Shown here in pieces: positions 10,572 to 22,692 of a stretch of 64,000 bases of DNA (the stretch's first letter is position 1; each line of letters starts with the position of its first letter). The translations under genes were made by a program, and so were the position numbers. The notes beneath the pieces are model-generated. The model worked only from the letters and a program-made list of their open reading frames with translations, did not search any database and had not been told where the DNA came from. The DNA is from Hydrangea macrophylla (lineage: Eukaryota; Streptophyta; Magnoliopsida; Cornales; Hydrangeaceae), in the NCBI GenBank assembly GCA_033977485.1, contig CM066994.1, forward strand, positions 84,444,871 to 84,508,870. The letters run 5' to 3'.

Positions 10572-13454
10572 TGTGGAATCCGTACGTGGGCGGTCTCTCG
10601 TTCCTTAACAGTGTCCCAGGATGGATCCAAGGAGCACACTTCAAGAACTAGAACTCCTCACACGATCCTAGGGACAAAGAGTCGCCACCTAATTTTTATG
10701 GGAATTAGGAAACCAAATTTGACTCGCCCAAAATTGAATAGAGTTACTCGTACTTCTTCACCAGAAACAAGGTTCGGGTGACTTAGTATGAGAGGGGAAG
10801 GAGCCCGAGTACGACTAAAGCACCCCTTCCTCGCCCTATCGAATGGTAGGCCTTGATTCAAATATCCTTATTCTTAATTCATAGTAGGTGTTGTTTCCTC
10901 AATCATACTAGATAATATATACATGGCAAAATGAACATCCAATGAAAATCATTTCAAGAGATTAAATTAAGTACCAATCGGATGCACATGCAATACAAGA
11001 GGGAGGTATACTTACAGTGTCTACTCTTTTCTGGGACCGATGAAAATAAAGGAAACATGTCATGATATGCAAAAGGGAATAAGAAGACTTACGTTGGATT
11101 GACTCAAGCAGAGTCACAAAAAGCAAAAGAAAGGAAATGTGTAATGCAATCATACAACAATCTTAGATAAGCTGTCTCTAATATATAAGCACATAAATAG
11201 AGACTATCCTAAAGGAATCGTGTCATTGAAAACAATGTTGTAAACCTAGAAAAATTCTAAGAGAAAGGGTAGAGATAGTACATAATACATGGGCACAAGC
11301 CACATGTAGACAAAGCAAACCCACAAATCAAAATCCAGATCCACGACATTCAATTCTCTGCACTAAGACACCAAGGAATACCCAAGCATGTCAAAAATAC
11401 AAGCAAACAAATGATATGCATGATAACAAGAAGAAGATGTCATCAATTAAATTTCCAGATTCAGTGATCTCTACATTGATCTTAAACATAAGCAGACGAT
11501 TTCAACTCGATTGTATGCTCATGATTTTACATCGGCATATTAATACAAGAGTTAGGAATCATCCCTAAAAAGTAGATCATCGATATTTATTGTAGATTTT
11601 CTTAAATTCAAATACAAAGAGACTATATTGAAATTTGTTAACCAATTTCTCAATAATTTCTAAAAATAGCATATGGATCTAATGATTCTCAAAATGGATA
11701 AGCTAATTCATCAAAGTTTACCCAGAAAATTTGAAATCCATCAAACTATGGGTTTTGATGGACCAGATCCTATGGACAAAACCAATCTGTTTTGCTGAAT
11801 TTTAACTAATTCATTTTAAAGTGTGAGAAAAACATCTTAGGTGTTGGTTTATGTTTATTAAAGAGATCAAACTCAGGCATCAACTTGATTATCATGATTC
11901 CCAATCAATTTAGTCCTCAAGATCTATGAAGAACTTTGGATCATGGATCAAAGGGACTTGCAAATATCCTCTTGGAGATGAAATTCAATAAGAATTCTGG
12001 GTAATAGGAACAACCAAGAGAAAGGTATGAACATAGGAATCATCCTTCTCATAGATCATACTTCCACACCATCATAGAATTCAAAGTAGATACATATATA
12101 TAATCATATATGCATAGATCTAAAATAAATAGAAGAATGAAATCAAAATTAAAAATCAAAGTAAAAATCATCTCTAATCATGAATGATCAACAAAGCCAA
12201 GGAGGACTTGGATCTAGTTTGTGCGTGTGTGAAGAACAAGAGAAGAAGATGAGTGTTATAACAAAGAAAACAAAACTAAACTAGATCCAAGTCTTATCGA
12301 TCTATATGTAAAAGAAAGAATTAGAGATGAATTGTGATGTTTACCTCTTGGTGGATTCTCAATAATGTATTCAAAGTTGATTTGAAGGATCTTCTTCTTC
12401 AAGTGTTGTTCAAGTTCTTCAAGCACTCATCCATGGTGGAAGTTAAGGGAGACAGTTGATGTTTAATTTATTCTCTAATTCTCTAAGATAATTATCTTGA
12501 AATTAGTTATAAGAAAATTCCATTCTTAATTCACTATTCTCTCTTTAGAAATCTCTTGAATTCAAAGTATATTTAAAGTTGTGATCTCACATATATGCTA
12601 TGGTATCTCTAGGATATTCAAAGTATCTTCCAAGTCCTCCTTTTCATATGAGATGCAAGGCATCAATATATAGAATTTTGAAAACTTAATTCTTAAGTTT
12701 TAGGGTTAAAATAGAGATTTTAGAGATCAGAAAAGGGTTAAAATTGTCATTTTAGTGCCTAAATACAGCTTCTGGGTAATTTCCTAGCAATGGGAACCTC
12801 TTGGAAGGGTTTGGAACTCAAAAAGTTTGATGGGGAATGCCACATAGAGGTGGAGGTTTAGGGGGGGAACCGCCACCCCTTTGTGGGACCCGCCGCCATA
12901 TGCTTTCTTGGTCCTTCGGTTGCCATCATGCCCTGTTTCAAAAATTACATGCACTGCTTTTCCATATTTTCATAAAAATGCTTTTTGTGTCCGAAATCAT
13001 CCGTTTACGTACCGTTGGAAAGTTGTCGAGTTGAATTTCAGTATAAAATATTCCAGGAGGATTTGAATTGAGAATTGAAGGTCAATTGAAGTCCGAAAGT
13101 CCTCTGGAACTTTCTTCGTCTTTTTAAAATTACTTCTTTTTCAAAATTGCTTTTCAATGTTCATCGATTTCGAGTTTATCTTTGAAATTGAATCTCTGAA
13201 TACCTATAATACTGCATTTAGAACACTTTATGTTCATATAACCTTGAGTGAATATCAATTCTAATAGACAATTTTGACAACACCGGTATTTGATGCTGGA
13301 AAATGGCTTTTCTGAGCTCAAAGTCACTTTCTGAAGTTCGATCTTTTGATTATGTGGAATCCAGTACCTTCCACGGGGTACTTTTCATCATTGAATCCTC
13401 CAAGACGTTGTCCACCCTAAATCCTAATAGTGTGGTCAAATTTGATTGTATACA
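10572..13454 (-). mobile_element. 5' LTR of Tat element A
   Basis: On the minus strand the LTR starts TGTATACAATCAAATTTGAC at 13454 and ends CCACA at 10572, next to the primer-binding site. It is collinear with LTR B (19249-22692) but lacks about 560 bp present there (20160-20740). A GC-rich inverted repeat lies at 12846-12880 and a TATA-like CTATATATTG on the minus strand at about 12668-12677. Length is 2883 bp. Confidence 0.82.
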
Positions 13455-14743
13455 CATATGACTTGGGAAAAATGGCCATTAAGGTCTCAAACAAAAATTC
13501 TAAGAGTCCAGTAGCTCAAATTCAAAAAATCTTTCAAAACTGGTATGTATAGAAAGTAAATTGTGAAAACGAGAATGAAAGAGCATAAGAATTCTGGGAG
13601 ACTTCCAAACCAAAGCTAATGTTAAATTCTTATTAAAATTACTCCCAAGATATTTTTAGATTGAAATTCAATCTTACAGCTTTCCAATGGCGCGAAAATA
13701 GGCAATTTAAGAGGCCAAAAATCAAATTTTAAGAAAATCCAGAAGGGCTACAGACATGAAATTTGACAGGGAAGCAAAGGATACAAAGGGGAAGGCAAAA
13801 AGAAGTGGCAGCTGGAAAAAGGAGGTGGCAGGTCCCACCATAGCTGCCACCTCCCATTGTTGGTCACCACTTGATTTTTCTCTCTCCCACTATATATACA
13901 CATGTGCTGTGAAAAGAAATCGCCCAGTTACATCATTTGGTCCCTAAATTGACACTTTTACCCTCTTTCTATGCATTAAAAGACACCCAAATCCTACTAC
14001 TCTTGCCTATAAATTGGACCCCTTGGTCCCTCCTTTAAACCATGGGAAGCACACCATGAAAAACACTAAAACACCTAAGAATATAGGGAGAATCCACCTA
14101 GAACTCATACACATGAAGTGAGATGTGCTTGTCTTTTCTTGAATAGAAAATGAAAAAGTAAGAAATGCATTTTTTTTTATTTTCTTGAAAACTTAAAAAG
14201 AAGTAGTACTTTAGAAGATCTAAGCTATAGTATGACTTGACATCTTTGCACTCTTGACTTGGAGCTTGAAAAGGAGAATGAATTTTATTCCAACATCTTT
14301 GAATTTTATTGAGATCTTCAAGAGGTAAACTCCAAAACTACCTATTTAATCTACTAGATTTGTATATATGTATTTCTATAACTTGGATCTTTTCTTTCTT
14401 CTTTTTGTTTTCTTTACACATTTGCTTTGATTTCTAACACAACTTGCACAAAGATCCAAGTTCTAGTTGATTTTGTCGATAAAAGATGGATTAGAGGTGC
14501 TATTTTCATATTTTCTTTCACTTTGAAGATGATTGGTGTTCTTGGGTTTGTTTCCTCTTTAATTAAAGAACATGTGTGCACACACTTGAACACACATCAT
14601 TATTTGCCTTTTGCTTTGAGTCCATGATGAAGATGTATATTTCCTTCTATGACTCTACATAAGTAAATGTACTTTTATTTTCTCTTTTGGGCATACCAAG
14701 ATGATAATTGTAAGTCCTTTAACCAACTAGTTTGGTGTTCTTT
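13455..14743 (+). other. Unassigned LTR-like promoter DNA
   Basis: No protein is recognised. There is a perfect 11-bp inverted repeat (GGAGGTGGCAG at 13821, CTGCCACCTCC at 13844) 37 bp before a TATATATA at 13891. It is followed by a purine-rich leader with TCAAGAGGTAAAC at about 14317. This resembles the U3-R-U5 layout of a gypsy LTR, perhaps chromoviral, with neither end clear. It is bounded by Tat LTR A on the left and copia LTR 1 on the right. Confidence 0.35.
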
Positions 14744-16225
14744 TGTTGGGTTTGTGCCCTCAAACCATTACTTTATGTATGAGACATTGACATTTTAATA
14801 TATGGATATCAGCTTTACATTTTATACGCATGATTTTTTCATGAGATGATTGTTAATCCTAAAGTATCGTAGTACATACAAGTGAGATACGAATCACTAT
14901 TCTTTGATACTTAGAATTTGTCACTGTGGATTATGAGACTGGATATCTCCTCAAGTTCACATTGTAGCATGATTAACTACCATGGGATGGAGTGATGAAT
15001 CTCAATCACTAGAGCATAACACTTAGTTAGTATGCTAGTGCTTATAGTGCATTGATGGACCTGAGCTTTCCTATTGACACTTAAGACTGTCAATAGTCGA
15101 TAGAAACTCATAACTTGTATAAGGAAAGAGTTCTCAATCTTGAGACGATTATCAACACAGACTATGGATATGGCTGCTTTGACTTACCAATCAGTGAGGT
15201 CTTAAATATCAACACTTGGGTATCTTGGGTATATCATGTTCACGGGGTTGTGAACATATATTGTCAAGATAGAATCTACCCTATGATAAAGAGTATGCAT
15301 TCCCTTGAGAATGTCACCAAGTTGATTTCTGAGAACTGCAGTCTTGTTGATAAGCAGTTATCAACATGTTTGGTAATCATGAGAGGTGAATGGGACTCAA
15401 GGAATACAAGATGTAATCATGATTTAGGTTGACAGTAATAGTTTATCTGACTACCTGAATATGATTACGGATGCTGATGGTAGAGGGACATTCGTATACT
15501 ATACAAGTCTAGACATTACTTTAGATATGTTCTTTTGCATTATAGTTTAGTTATCATTTTATAGTGGAGTAAACGTTAACAGATCAATTGGTCAATTTCC
15601 TGATCAAAGAGTTTGGTCATGGGAATTAACAACTAATTTGAGCCAACAATTAAGAGCCTAGGAAGTCTCACTCTCAGCTTCGATAAAATGCTTGGAAAGG
15701 CACAAGAGGATGTTGTCATGACATATTCGGTCGATCGAAAAGGTTTCGATTGATTGAAGTTAAGGCAAGTTTGATCGATCGAAAGTTATTCAATCGATCG
15801 AAGGTTCAATCGATCGAAGCCACTTCAATCGATCGAAAGCTTAAAGTTTGTTTGGAAATCTACAAATAGGACAGGTGCGTACAAAATATCTCTAATCATT
15901 ATTTTATCACCCAGATGGCTGTAAAATTTATTTAGGGTTCCCAAACCTTCTCTATCCTCCCTACTAGAGATGCCACCATCTCTAGCCTCTTTGAAAGTGT
16001 TCAAAGGAGACATAGGAGTGAAGACCATCTAGTGGAGGCTCCTGCACCACCGAGGAAGAAGACGATCAGAATTGGGTTCAAGACCATTAGGTACAAACTC
16101 TTTTCCCTCTTATATACGTATCTATAGAATTGTTGAGTAGTAGATCTAGGCTACCAATAATGTTTCCAAACTTTATCTTTCCACTGCGCGTTTAAATAAA
16201 ACTTTTTAAACCCTTTTCCCTTTAA
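14744..16225 (+). mobile_element. Ty1/copia LTR 1 (5' LTR of copia unit I)
   Basis: Starts TGTTGGGTTTGTGCCCTCAA and is homologous through its length to LTRs at 26991 and 31503. It ends just before a primer-binding-site-like TATATCAGAGTCA. Six palindromic TTCAATCGATCGAA-type words at 15725-15840 precede a TATA-like CTACAAATAGG at 15860. ORFs inside (15115-15432) are also present in the other LTRs but decay independently and are not genes. Confidence 0.85.
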
Positions 16226-17585
16226 TTTATATCAGAGTCACGCTTATTTGGATCTATAGATGTGTTTTGGAACACTAGTTTAATTTACATGATAGCATTT
16301 AGTACTGTTCTAAAACTGTATCCTCACACATCTATTTCTATAGAAGTTTTGCATCAGAAAACAAATCTGTGATTGCATTAGATGCATGGCAATTTCAATC
16401 GAGCGAACCTGTTTTGATCGATTGAAATTGTCTGTGTTCCATCAATTGAAGCATTTTGATCGATCAAATCAATGCAGGCTTCAAGCGATCGAACTTGGTT
16501 CGATCGATCGAACACTATTTTCTGTCTCGATATCTTTTCACAGTTTTAAACATTTTCAAATTATTTACTTTAATTTTGTAATACTATTCTTGTAAAATTT
16601 TAAATCATTCTGTGAAACTGGAACTTCAATCGATTCAACAATGTTCAATCAATCGAACCCGCTTCGATTTATCGAAGTGTGAGAGAGAACCAAGATGCTG
16701 TTTTATGTTCTAAAATCATTTCATGAAGAGTTCATGGAATATACAAGTTAATTAGGGTTCCAATAGACATATATATTATGTTATATATGCATGGTTGTTT
16801 GTGCCACTAACCTTTTTGCAGAAAGTATAAGCCCGCTATCTCCCATGGCACCAAGATCTATTTAATTTTGTATTTAAGTTTGTGATTGGTGTTTAATTAT
16901 TTTTGGTTTATTTTAATGCGTGTGTAAAGGCACTGCAACTTCATTCCTGCAAAAAGGAAAGTAGCACCAGTTTCCCTAGCCTTTTATTTTTTATTGTTGT
17001 TTTCTATTTCTAGATAAATTATAAATCTTTGAAAGAAGCATATGACCAATGTAATAGAATTAGAAAGTTCATAAAGATGGAAGAGCAAGCCGTTGTCCAT
17101 GAAGACGGAGCTAGAGGCGATCAAACCAAGAATAAGGTTCTATAGAAATAGAGCCATGGGAGATAGAGGCATTGTTTGAATGCTTTTATTTCATTTTAGT
17201 TTTTTGTTTTATGTGTTTGGTTTGTGATTGGAATTTAATTATATTGTTACAACATGCATATAAAACAAGTTTTCTAAAATAAAATTCTAAAACTATTTCA
17301 ACACATTAGTACACATTGGATGTTTATAGGTAATGTGTAGAAATAATTTTTTTCCCAAAAGCAAAATCCTTAATTAATAAATCTAGTGGGAGAGGGTCTT
17401 ATTAATAACACCGACGATCTTCCATTAACGGTTCACTGTAAGATGAGTAGTGCTTTCTGTGTCACCTTGCCAGGGGTGATCATTCCATACGGAGGAGGGT
17501 ACACTACTCATTGGTTTACTACATGTGACTCGCTTATTCCTCTCAAGCATCCATTTGGCTTCAGCAAGCAGCTATTCCAAACATC
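16226..17585 (+). mobile_element. Copia unit I primer-binding site and leader
   Basis: TATATCAGAGTCA at 16228-16240 resembles the TGGTATCAGAGC primer-binding site for initiator methionine tRNA used by copia elements. The rest is AU-rich leader with more GATCGATC palindromes (16385-16680) and a block at 17385-17560 without an open frame. No gag is readable. The right boundary with Tat copy B is approximate. Confidence 0.6.
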
Positions 17586-17586
17586 A

Positions 17587-17850
17587 TCACTTCACCACTT
17601 TCTTGAGCTTTCCATTCTCCACCAAAGGCTCAAGCTCCTCGGTTAACCCTTCAGGCCTATACTCATTGTCTTCGAGGCACCAATAATCTTCCTTGGTAGA
17701 TTGCATCCAGTTCATCTTCACAAGCAGTTCACTGATTTGGTTGACAGTCGATTCCATAGCAGTCATCCCAGCATCCATATTTGCTTCATGTGTTATCTTT
17801 CCAACCCTGACTGATTCAGCTGATCTTACCCCAAATTCTAATTTGATCAA
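17587..17850 (-). pseudogene. Tat copy B gag N-terminus (fragment)
   Basis: An 87-residue frame beginning LEFGVRSAESVRVGKITHE aligns with the gag start of copy C (36425-36600; IEFGEKSVEPVRIEKII), including a shared M-x-A-x-MTAM pattern. The gag fragment stops abruptly at about 17587 and the rest of copy B is missing to the left. Gag would form the particle. Confidence 0.62.
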
Positions 17851-19230
17851 ACAACTGTTCGAAGTTCTGACCCAGGAGGTAGTACAACTTTTTGCTTATT
17901 AGGGACTTTCAAAATAATCAGGTATCTTATTTGCAAAAGAATTTTCAAAGAATGATATTTACAAAAGTGGATGGAAAATCAAAGATGGAAAATCATATCT
18001 TTTTCAAAAATATTTTCTAAAATTGAAGAAATCTTTTTCAAAATTTTGAGGAAGACAATTCTTTTATTTTCAAAAGTATTTTAGAGGCGTTGAACTCGTG
18101 AGTCGTATAAGCAATGCTCGTGTAGTGTATGCAATGCAGATGAAATGCAATCTAATCTAAATGCATTGCACCTTAATCTAGCTTAGACCTAGCATATCAG
18201 CATATAAACACATAAGATTCCTTGAGTATGCTAATTACCTTACTAATCCAAAAATTATCCAAGGATTTTCAGCTTTGAAATTTTTGATGGTTCATGTTTT
18301 ACAAAATTGAATTTTTTATGAAAATCTTGAAAGAGAGGGGGGATTTGTAAATTTCAAAAATAATTTTGAACCATCAATGCTTGTGGTATGTAATCATGAT
18401 TCTTTGAAAATCGGGGTATGAAATTGGAATTCTAAAATCTGAAATTGAATCATCAAAGTTGGAATCATGATTTTTTTTCTTGAAATTTTGAAAACCAAAG
18501 TAGGAGTTTGAAATCCTCTAAAATTTGATAGGAGAATTTTGAAATTTGAATCATCAAAGTGGGAATTTTGAAATTCTCTAACAATCTAGAGAGAATTTTG
18601 GAAGGATTTTGTGAAAGTGAATTTCAAAGCAAATTTTCAAAAGGGATATTCCCAGAATTTTCAAAAGTTTCAAAGAAGTGCTTGTATTTTAAAAAATTTT
18701 CAAAAATTGTCCTTGAATAATGATTGGATGTTTGGATAAAGACCATACTACTCTAGAGGAATCCACCATACAAGGTTTGATGATGCCTTTGCATACACAT
18801 CCTCATCATCCACATAATCCCTTACGGGCAAACGCAAATTATTCATCACATTGTCCTAATCAAAATCCTAATTGAAGGGTTCTATAGAAACTATATGCAA
18901 AGGCCGGGTTGTAGTCTCATAAAGGGTCCATTAGCAAGCTCAGCGGTGAGGGGTTACCGCCTCCCCGAGGGCGTGTCGTTCACACATGGGCTCTATATAC
19001 CGCACGCGGTACAAGGCTAACGGTGACCACATGCTACCAAAACTCTTGACAAATAGAGGAAAGGGGGCCCTACACCCACAAGGCAATGGTCTCAAGCAGT
19101 CACAGTAAAAGAACCATGCAAGTGCAAATGCAGGCAGAAACAACACAATTATCGAATTAATAACAAGGATATTCTTTGGCTCAAGTCAATTCCTCGAAGA
19201 ATAAGAAATTATGGTTTCATGTTCAAATCC
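17851..19230 (-). other. Tat copy B leader
   Basis: Non-coding and collinear with the leader of element A from about 18245 onward. It is rich in TTTTGAAA and TTTTCAAAA words. The part nearest gag (17890-18245) matches copy C in inverse order but is missing from element A. Confidence 0.72.
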
Positions 19231-19248
19231 CTAGCAGAGTCGCCAGAT
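19231..19248 (-). other. Tat copy B primer-binding site
   Basis: Minus strand ATCTGGCGACTCTGCTAG lies directly inside the LTR end. It is the best preserved of the three Tat primer-binding sites in the window. Confidence 0.75.
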
Positions 19249-22200
19249 TATGGATCGGTGCACTCGGATGAGGTCCTGGCGTCTTCCCTCGATAGTGTCC
19301 CAGGACGGATCCCAAGGAGCACACTTCAGGGAAGACTAGGACTTACTCACGCGATCCTAGAGACAAAGAGTTGCCACCTAATTTTTATTGGGAATTAGGA
19401 AATCCAAGTTTGACTCTCCCAAAATTGAATAAGGTTACTCGCCCTTCATTACCAGAAACTAGGTTCGGGGGTCTTGGTACGAGAATAGAAGGAGCCTAAG
19501 AAGGACTAAAGCACCCCCTCCTCGCCCTACCGAATGGTAGGCCTTGATTCAAATATCCTTGTTCTTAATTGATAATTGGTGTTGTTTCCTCAAACATACT
19601 AGATATATATACATGTCAAAAGGGAACATCTTATGAAAATCATTTCAAGAGATTAGGTCAAGTAGCAATCGGATGCACATACAATATGAGAGAGAAGTAT
19701 ACTCACAGTGGTTAGTCCCGCCCGGGACCAATGCAAATAAAGGAAACATGTCATGATATGCAAAAGGGAATGAGAAGACTTATATTGGTTGACTCTAACG
19801 GAGTCGTAAAAGGCAAAAAGGAAGGAAATGTCTAATGCAATCACGCAACAATCCTAGATAAGATGTCTCTAACAAATAATCATATTAACGGAGACTATCC
19901 TAAAGGAATTTGTGTCGTTGAAATAAAGTTGTAAACCTAGAAAAATTTTAAGAGAAGGGATAGAAAAGGTACACGATACATAGGCACTAAGCCACATGTA
20001 GACGAGGCAAGCTCACAAATCGAAGTCCGGATCCACAGCATTCAATTCCCTGCACTAAGACACCAAGGAATACCCAAGCATTGTAAAGACACAAGAAAAC
20101 AAATGATATGCATGAAAAACAAATAAGACATGTCATCAATCAAATTTCCAGATTCAGCAACCTCTAATGAATCCTATCAAAAGTCGTCTTAAACATGAGC
20201 TGGGTTAAAACCCTTTTACAGAAAGTTAGATACATATCTTAAGGAACTTCTCGAAAAAGTAGAAACTCCTTACCATTTTTGAAGTTTTAGAAATGAGAGT
20301 TTTGGGAACAGTAGATCAGGATTGTCCACTGTTCTTGTAAAAATCATAATTAATACAACAAAAATCATGTGAAGCTCTATTTGGTGTCAAAAGAAATCTA
20401 TTTCACCATAGTATATGACAAAAATAATCACATAGATATGTCATGATCTTAAGGTTTCTGAAAAGTTATTTTAAACAGACTTTGTTATTCTGGAAGTTTG
20501 ATGTCTTTTGACAAAAGAATGTAAAATACAATAGAAGCATAATAGAAAATCATGAATCGTGTTAATAAAGTAGATCTAAGCTTTTGACCTCTCATCTATT
20601 TATCCTAGATGATTTCTAAACCAAGTTTTATTCATCAATTGTTGTTGAGTGATCAAGGTATGACCATTTTGTATACATAATCATAATTGTAGTTAAACTT
20701 AGAAAATTCCAGAATAGTAATATCAACTTCAAATGCTTAGAAAATGATCTTAACTAGATCGTATGCTCACGATTTTACATTGGCAAATACATACATGAGT
20801 TAGGAATCATCCCCAAAAAGTGGAACATCGATAACTATTATAGATTTTCTAAAATTCAAGCACAAAGAGCCAGTCTTCAAATTTGTCAACCGATTTCTCA
20901 ACTATTTCTAAAAATAGCATATGGATACTAGAAGTTCTCAAAACGGACCGGATGAAAGTTAATTCATCAAAGTTCACCTTGAAAATTTGAAATCCATCAA
21001 ACTATGGGTTTTAATGGACCAAATCTTATGGAAAAAACCAATTTATTTTGCTGAATTTTATCTAAATCATTTTTAAAGTGTGAGAAAAACATCGTAGGTG
21101 TTTGATTGAAGCTTATTAGAGAGATCAAATTCATAGATCTACTTAAATATCATGATTTCTAATCAATTTAACCCTCAGGTTCTATGAAGAACTTTAGATC
21201 ATGGATCAAAGGGACTTACAAATATCCTATTGGAGATGAATTTCAATAAGAATTCTAGGTTATAGGAATAATCAAGAGATAGGTATGAACGTAGGAATCA
21301 TCCTTCTCATAGATCACACTTCTAAACCATCATAGACTTCAAAATAGATACATATATATAGTCATGTATGCATGGATCTAAACTAACATAGAAGAAATAA
21401 AATCAAAATTGAAAAACAAAAGGGAAAATCAATCTCTAATTACAAATTATAAATAAAATCAAAGAGACTTGGATCTTAGTCATGTGAGTGTGTGAAGAAC
21501 AAGAGAAGAAGAGGATGAGTGTTCTAACAAATAAAATAAGACTAAACTAGATCCAATTCTTATAGATCTACATATAAGAAATAGGAATTAGAGATGAATA
21601 CTGATGTTTTCCTCTTGGATTCTCAATTATATGATCAAAGTTGATTTGAAGATTCTTCTTCTTCAGGTGTGCTTCAAGCTCTTCAAGCACTCATCCATGG
21701 GAGTTAATGGAGGCAACTGATGTCCAATTCATCTAATCTAGTTATCTTGAGAATCATTTTTCAAAGTTATAATTCACTTCATCTCTCTAGAAATCTCTCT
21801 TAAGTTGAAAGTATTTTTATATCTAGCAAGTATATGAACTAGTTTCTAGCATATTCCAAGATCACTCAAGATGATCTCATATGAGATGCATGAGATCTAT
21901 ATATAGAGTTTTAAAAACTTAACTCTTAAGTTTCTGGGTTAAAACAGGGATTTCAGAGAGTAGAAAAGGGCTAAAATGGCCATTTCGGTGCCTAAACGCA
22001 GTTTTCAGGCAATTTCCTCGCAGTGGGAACCTTCTGAAAGGGTTTGGAACCAGAAAATTTCAATAGAGAACACACATTGTAGGTGGAGGTTATGGTGGGA
22101 CCCGCCACCCCCTTACCCACAACCACCAATTGCTATTTTGGTTCCCCTGGTTACCTTTAAGCCCTGTTTCAAAAATTACGTGCACTGCTTTTCCAAATTT

Positions 22201-22692
22201 TTGTAAAAATGCTTTTTGGTGTCCGAAATGGTCCATTTATGTACCGTTGGAAATTTGTAGGGTTGAATTTCAGTATAAAAATATTCCAGGAGGTTTTGAA
22301 ATGAGAATTGAAGTCCAATTGAAGCCCGGAAGTCCTCCATAACTTTCGTGGTCTTTTTAAAATCAAACGACGCCTTTTTCAAAATTTCTTTTCAGTGTGC
22401 ATCGATTTTGAACTTTTCTTTAAAATTGAATCTTTGGATACCTAGAATACTGCATTTATAACACTTAATGTTCATATAATCCTGAGTGAGTATGAATTCT
22501 GAGAGACGATATCGACAAAATCGGGATTTATGCATGGAAAAGGGCTTTTCTGAGCTTGAAGTCACTTTTCAAAATTTGATCTTTTAATTTTGTACAATCC
22601 AGTACCTTCCACAGGGTACTTTTCATCATCGAATATTCCAAGACATTGTCCACCCTAAATCCTATCAGTGTGGTCAAAATTGGGTGTCTACA
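19249..22692 (-). mobile_element. 5' LTR of Tat copy B
   Basis: On the minus strand it begins TGTAGACACCCAATTTTGAC at 22692, a very common start for plant Tat/Ogre-type LTRs, and ends at 19249 next to the primer-binding site (terminal CA now TA). Length is 3444 bp. The minus-strand TATA-like CTATATATAG is near 21897-21906, about 175 bp after a GC-rich inverted repeat (22081-22110). It abuts Athila gag on the right, so B probably inserted there. Confidence 0.85.

Noticed and set aside
10177..10861. Several 65-100 codon ORFs around the Tat A leader and LTR border
   Set aside because: Homologous positions in copies B and C do not keep these frames, and they cross the primer-binding site.
15115..15432. 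105-codon ORF in copia LTR 1, with a shorter counterpart at 31926-32138
   Set aside because: It lies wholly inside LTR sequence; the frame differs in length and is broken in the sister LTRs.
22169..22382. Two overlapping minus-strand ORFs in Tat LTR B
   Set aside because: Located in the U3 part of an LTR; the equivalent frame is not open in LTR A.
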